64,000 nt of DNA, taken from the NCBI RefSeq assembly GCF_900128945.1, contig NZ_FQUD01000003.1, forward strand, positions 1 to 64,000. Reading direction: 5' to 3'. Both the position numbers and the translations under genes were made by a program. The stretch is from Chryseobacterium sp. OV279. Its GTDB lineage: Bacteria; Bacteroidota; Bacteroidia; Flavobacteriales; Weeksellaceae. Below the pieces are notes generated by a model, which was not told where the DNA came from, searched no databases, and was given only the letters and a program-made list of their open reading frames with translations. Of this stretch, positions 62,897 to 64,000 are shown one piece after another; positions within the stretch are counted from its first letter, which is position 1; the number at the start of each line of letters is the position of its first letter.

Positions 62897-63016
62897 AGCA
62901 CCCTGTACAATTTATATGCGTCACGTTCTGTCGCTGTCCCGGGATACTTTTGTAGTGGTAAAACTGGAAATGCATTGGTAAGTGATAAATTACTCATTAA
63001 ATCTCATTAAAGAGAC

Positions 63017-63046
63017 TTGCGGGTGTGTTAAAAAATGTTAAATTTG
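63017..63046 (+). promoter_or_regulatory. Promoter of the secreted repeat-protein gene
   Basis: TTG (63017-63019), a 19-base spacer and TAAATTTG (63039-63046) match TTG-N19-TAnnTTTG exactly. The start codon lies 44 bases further on. Confidence 0.65.
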
Positions 63047-63089
63047 CCGCATTATTTATAAAACTAATATTAACTTAAAACACAAACAG

Positions 63090-64000
63090 ATGAAGAAATT
63101 CTACTCCTGTGCATTGACCTTGTGCACGCTTCTGGGGCTTTCTGCCCAGGAAGTATTGTGGCAGAAAGACATCAGGTCTTCTACACAGAATTTTCTAAGC
63201 CAGGTTACGACGACTATTGATCAACAATATCTTATTTCGGGAAGCTCAATTCAGGCATCCAAAATACAAGAAGGGAATCAACAGAACAATGGTTACGATT
63301 TCCATTTAATCAAACTGAACCAGCAGGGAGAGCAGGTTTGGGAAAAATATTTCTCAGGACAGAACCACGATTATCTGTCGGCTTCTGTAGCCACTCAGGA
63401 AGGAGGTTTTCTTCTGGCCGGAACATCTTATTCCGGAAAAGGATTGGATAAAAAAGAAGATTCCAAAGGTGGATCTGATGTCTGGCTGATCAGAATCAAT
63501 GAATTCGGAGATGAGCTTTGGCAAAAAACATTGGGAAGTTCTTCTGATGAGGAAGCTAGATCTGTTATTCAAACAACAGACCTCGGATTCTTTATAGCCG
63601 GAAATGTTCAAAACTCATCTAAAGGTTATGGATCAAAAGATGTTTGGATCTCAAGACTTGATAAAAACGGAAAAATACTTTCTGAAACGATTTTAGGTGG
63701 AAAGGGCCTGGATGAAGTAGAGAAAATGATTCCTACCAGAGATGGAGGAACGTTGTTGGGAATTTACTCGAGGAGCTCCGAGATCCGGGTTTCGGGTTCC
63801 ACAGATAAGTCGTCTTCGGCAACCTCATATCCCGTATCCCGAACCGCTAAGTCTACGGATAATTTCGGCGAGGGCGACTACTGGATCGTGAAGCTCGATA
63901 AAACTGGAAAAGTAGAATGGGAAAAGAACTTTGGAGGAAAAGGTGATGACCATATCAGAACATTGGCCTTAACATCTGCAGGATATGTAATCGGTGGAGA
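63090..64000 (+). CDS. Secreted beta-propeller-like repeat protein, cut by the window end
   Basis: From the ATG at 63090 the frame stays open to the window end (303 complete codons). A signal peptide (MKKFYSCALTLCTLLGLSAQ) is followed by repeated blades of about 50 residues: FHLIKLNQQGEQVWEKYFSG, WLIRINEFGDELWQKTLGSS, and YWIVKLDKTGKVEWEKNFGG, each followed by GG(F/Y)xxxG(T/N/E). Such repeats fit a beta-propeller in T9SS-secreted proteins, but the C-terminal sorting domain is not visible here. A serine-rich stretch (SRSSEIRVSGSTDKSSSATS; about 226-245) interrupts the repeat rhythm. Function is unknown. Confidence 0.8.
   Translation, partial: MKKFYSCALTLCTLLGLSAQEVLWQKDIRSSTQNFLSQVTTTIDQQYLISGSSIQASKIQEGNQQNNGYDFHLIKLNQQGEQVWEKYFSGQNHDYLSASVATQEGGFLLAGTSYSGKGLDKKEDSKGGSDVWLIRINEFGDELWQKTLGSSSDEEARSVIQTTDLGFFIAGNVQNSSKGYGSKDVWISRLDKNGKILSETILGGKGLDEVEKMIPTRDGGTLLGIYSRSSEIRVSGSTDKSSSATSYPVSRTAKSTDNFGEGDYWIVKLDKTGKVEWEKNFGGKGDDHIRTLALTSAGYVIGG

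Noticed and set aside
1..64000. CRISPR array, tRNA/rRNA genes, transposases or integrases
   Set aside because: No regular spaced repeats, no cloverleaf-like or rRNA-like sequence and no recombinase-like protein were recognised; the dispersed repeats do not have CRISPR spacing.

Overview
The window looks like chromosome of a Chryseobacterium-type bacterium (Bacteroidota, Flavobacteriia, Weeksellaceae). The DNA is AT-rich. Several secreted proteins end in type IX secretion (T9SS) sorting domains, TonB-dependent receptors and FecR/ECF signalling are present, and promoters fit the Bacteroidota pattern TTG-N17-23-TAnnTTTG rather than the E. coli one. Shine-Dalgarno sites are mostly absent. I see no rRNA, tRNA, CRISPR array, transposase or phage gene.

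Layout. 0.4-5.3 kb: di-haem cytochrome c peroxidase, an SDR oxidoreductase, a WGR-DUF4240 protein, a membrane-anchored XRE regulator and a frameshifted aspartic protease. 5.3-8.8 kb: a large DUF2723 membrane protein. 9.2-15.9 kb: a compact class I lanthipeptide locus made of a precursor peptide, a hairpin terminator/attenuator, and then four overlapping genes (S41 peptidase, 74-aa membrane protein, LanC cyclase, full-length LanB dehydratase), closed by a strong terminator. 15.9-19.7 kb: a GNAT pseudogene and two tandem paralogous membrane TPR-HTH regulators. 19.7-20.9 kb: no genes, but two orphan terminators. 20.9-30.4 kb: T9SS metalloprotease, glyoxalase-like protein, aldo/keto reductase with an AraC regulator, lipoprotein, DinB protein, and a TetX-like monooxygenase with an AraC regulator. 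30.6-35.9 kb: membrane AraC regulator, TonB receptor and PI-PLC-like phospholipase in one orientation. 36-42.7 kb: flavin monooxygenase, small unknown protein, NADP-binding dehydrogenase, Crp-like regulator, ketopantoate reductase-like enzyme and a T9SS subtilase.

42.9-46.5 kb is a redox module: Mn-type superoxide dismutase, DUF2480 protein, FMN reductase and two ferredoxins, divergent from a cysteine-rich SufR-like regulator. A perfect palindrome sits on the sodA -33 element, and the identical half-site recurs in the regulator's leader. 46.7-51.2 kb: a DUF4440-like protein, an MFS exporter divergent from an AraC regulator, and a MarR regulator coupled to an unknown exported protein. 51.2-61.6 kb: an ECF sigma factor divergent from FecR, an STN-type TonB receptor, and a train of surface or secreted proteins (beta-helix lipoprotein, T9SS anchor-J protein, lipoprotein, S41 peptidase, coiled-coil protein). 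62-64 kb: a fatty-acid-hydroxylase-family protein and the 5' part of a secreted repeat protein cut by the window edge.

The most interesting items are the lanthipeptide locus, which lacks a visible exporter or C39 peptidase; the sodA/SufR-like divergon with its operator; and a dispersed intergenic repeat family present at five or more places in both orientations. Novelty could not be tested without database searches.
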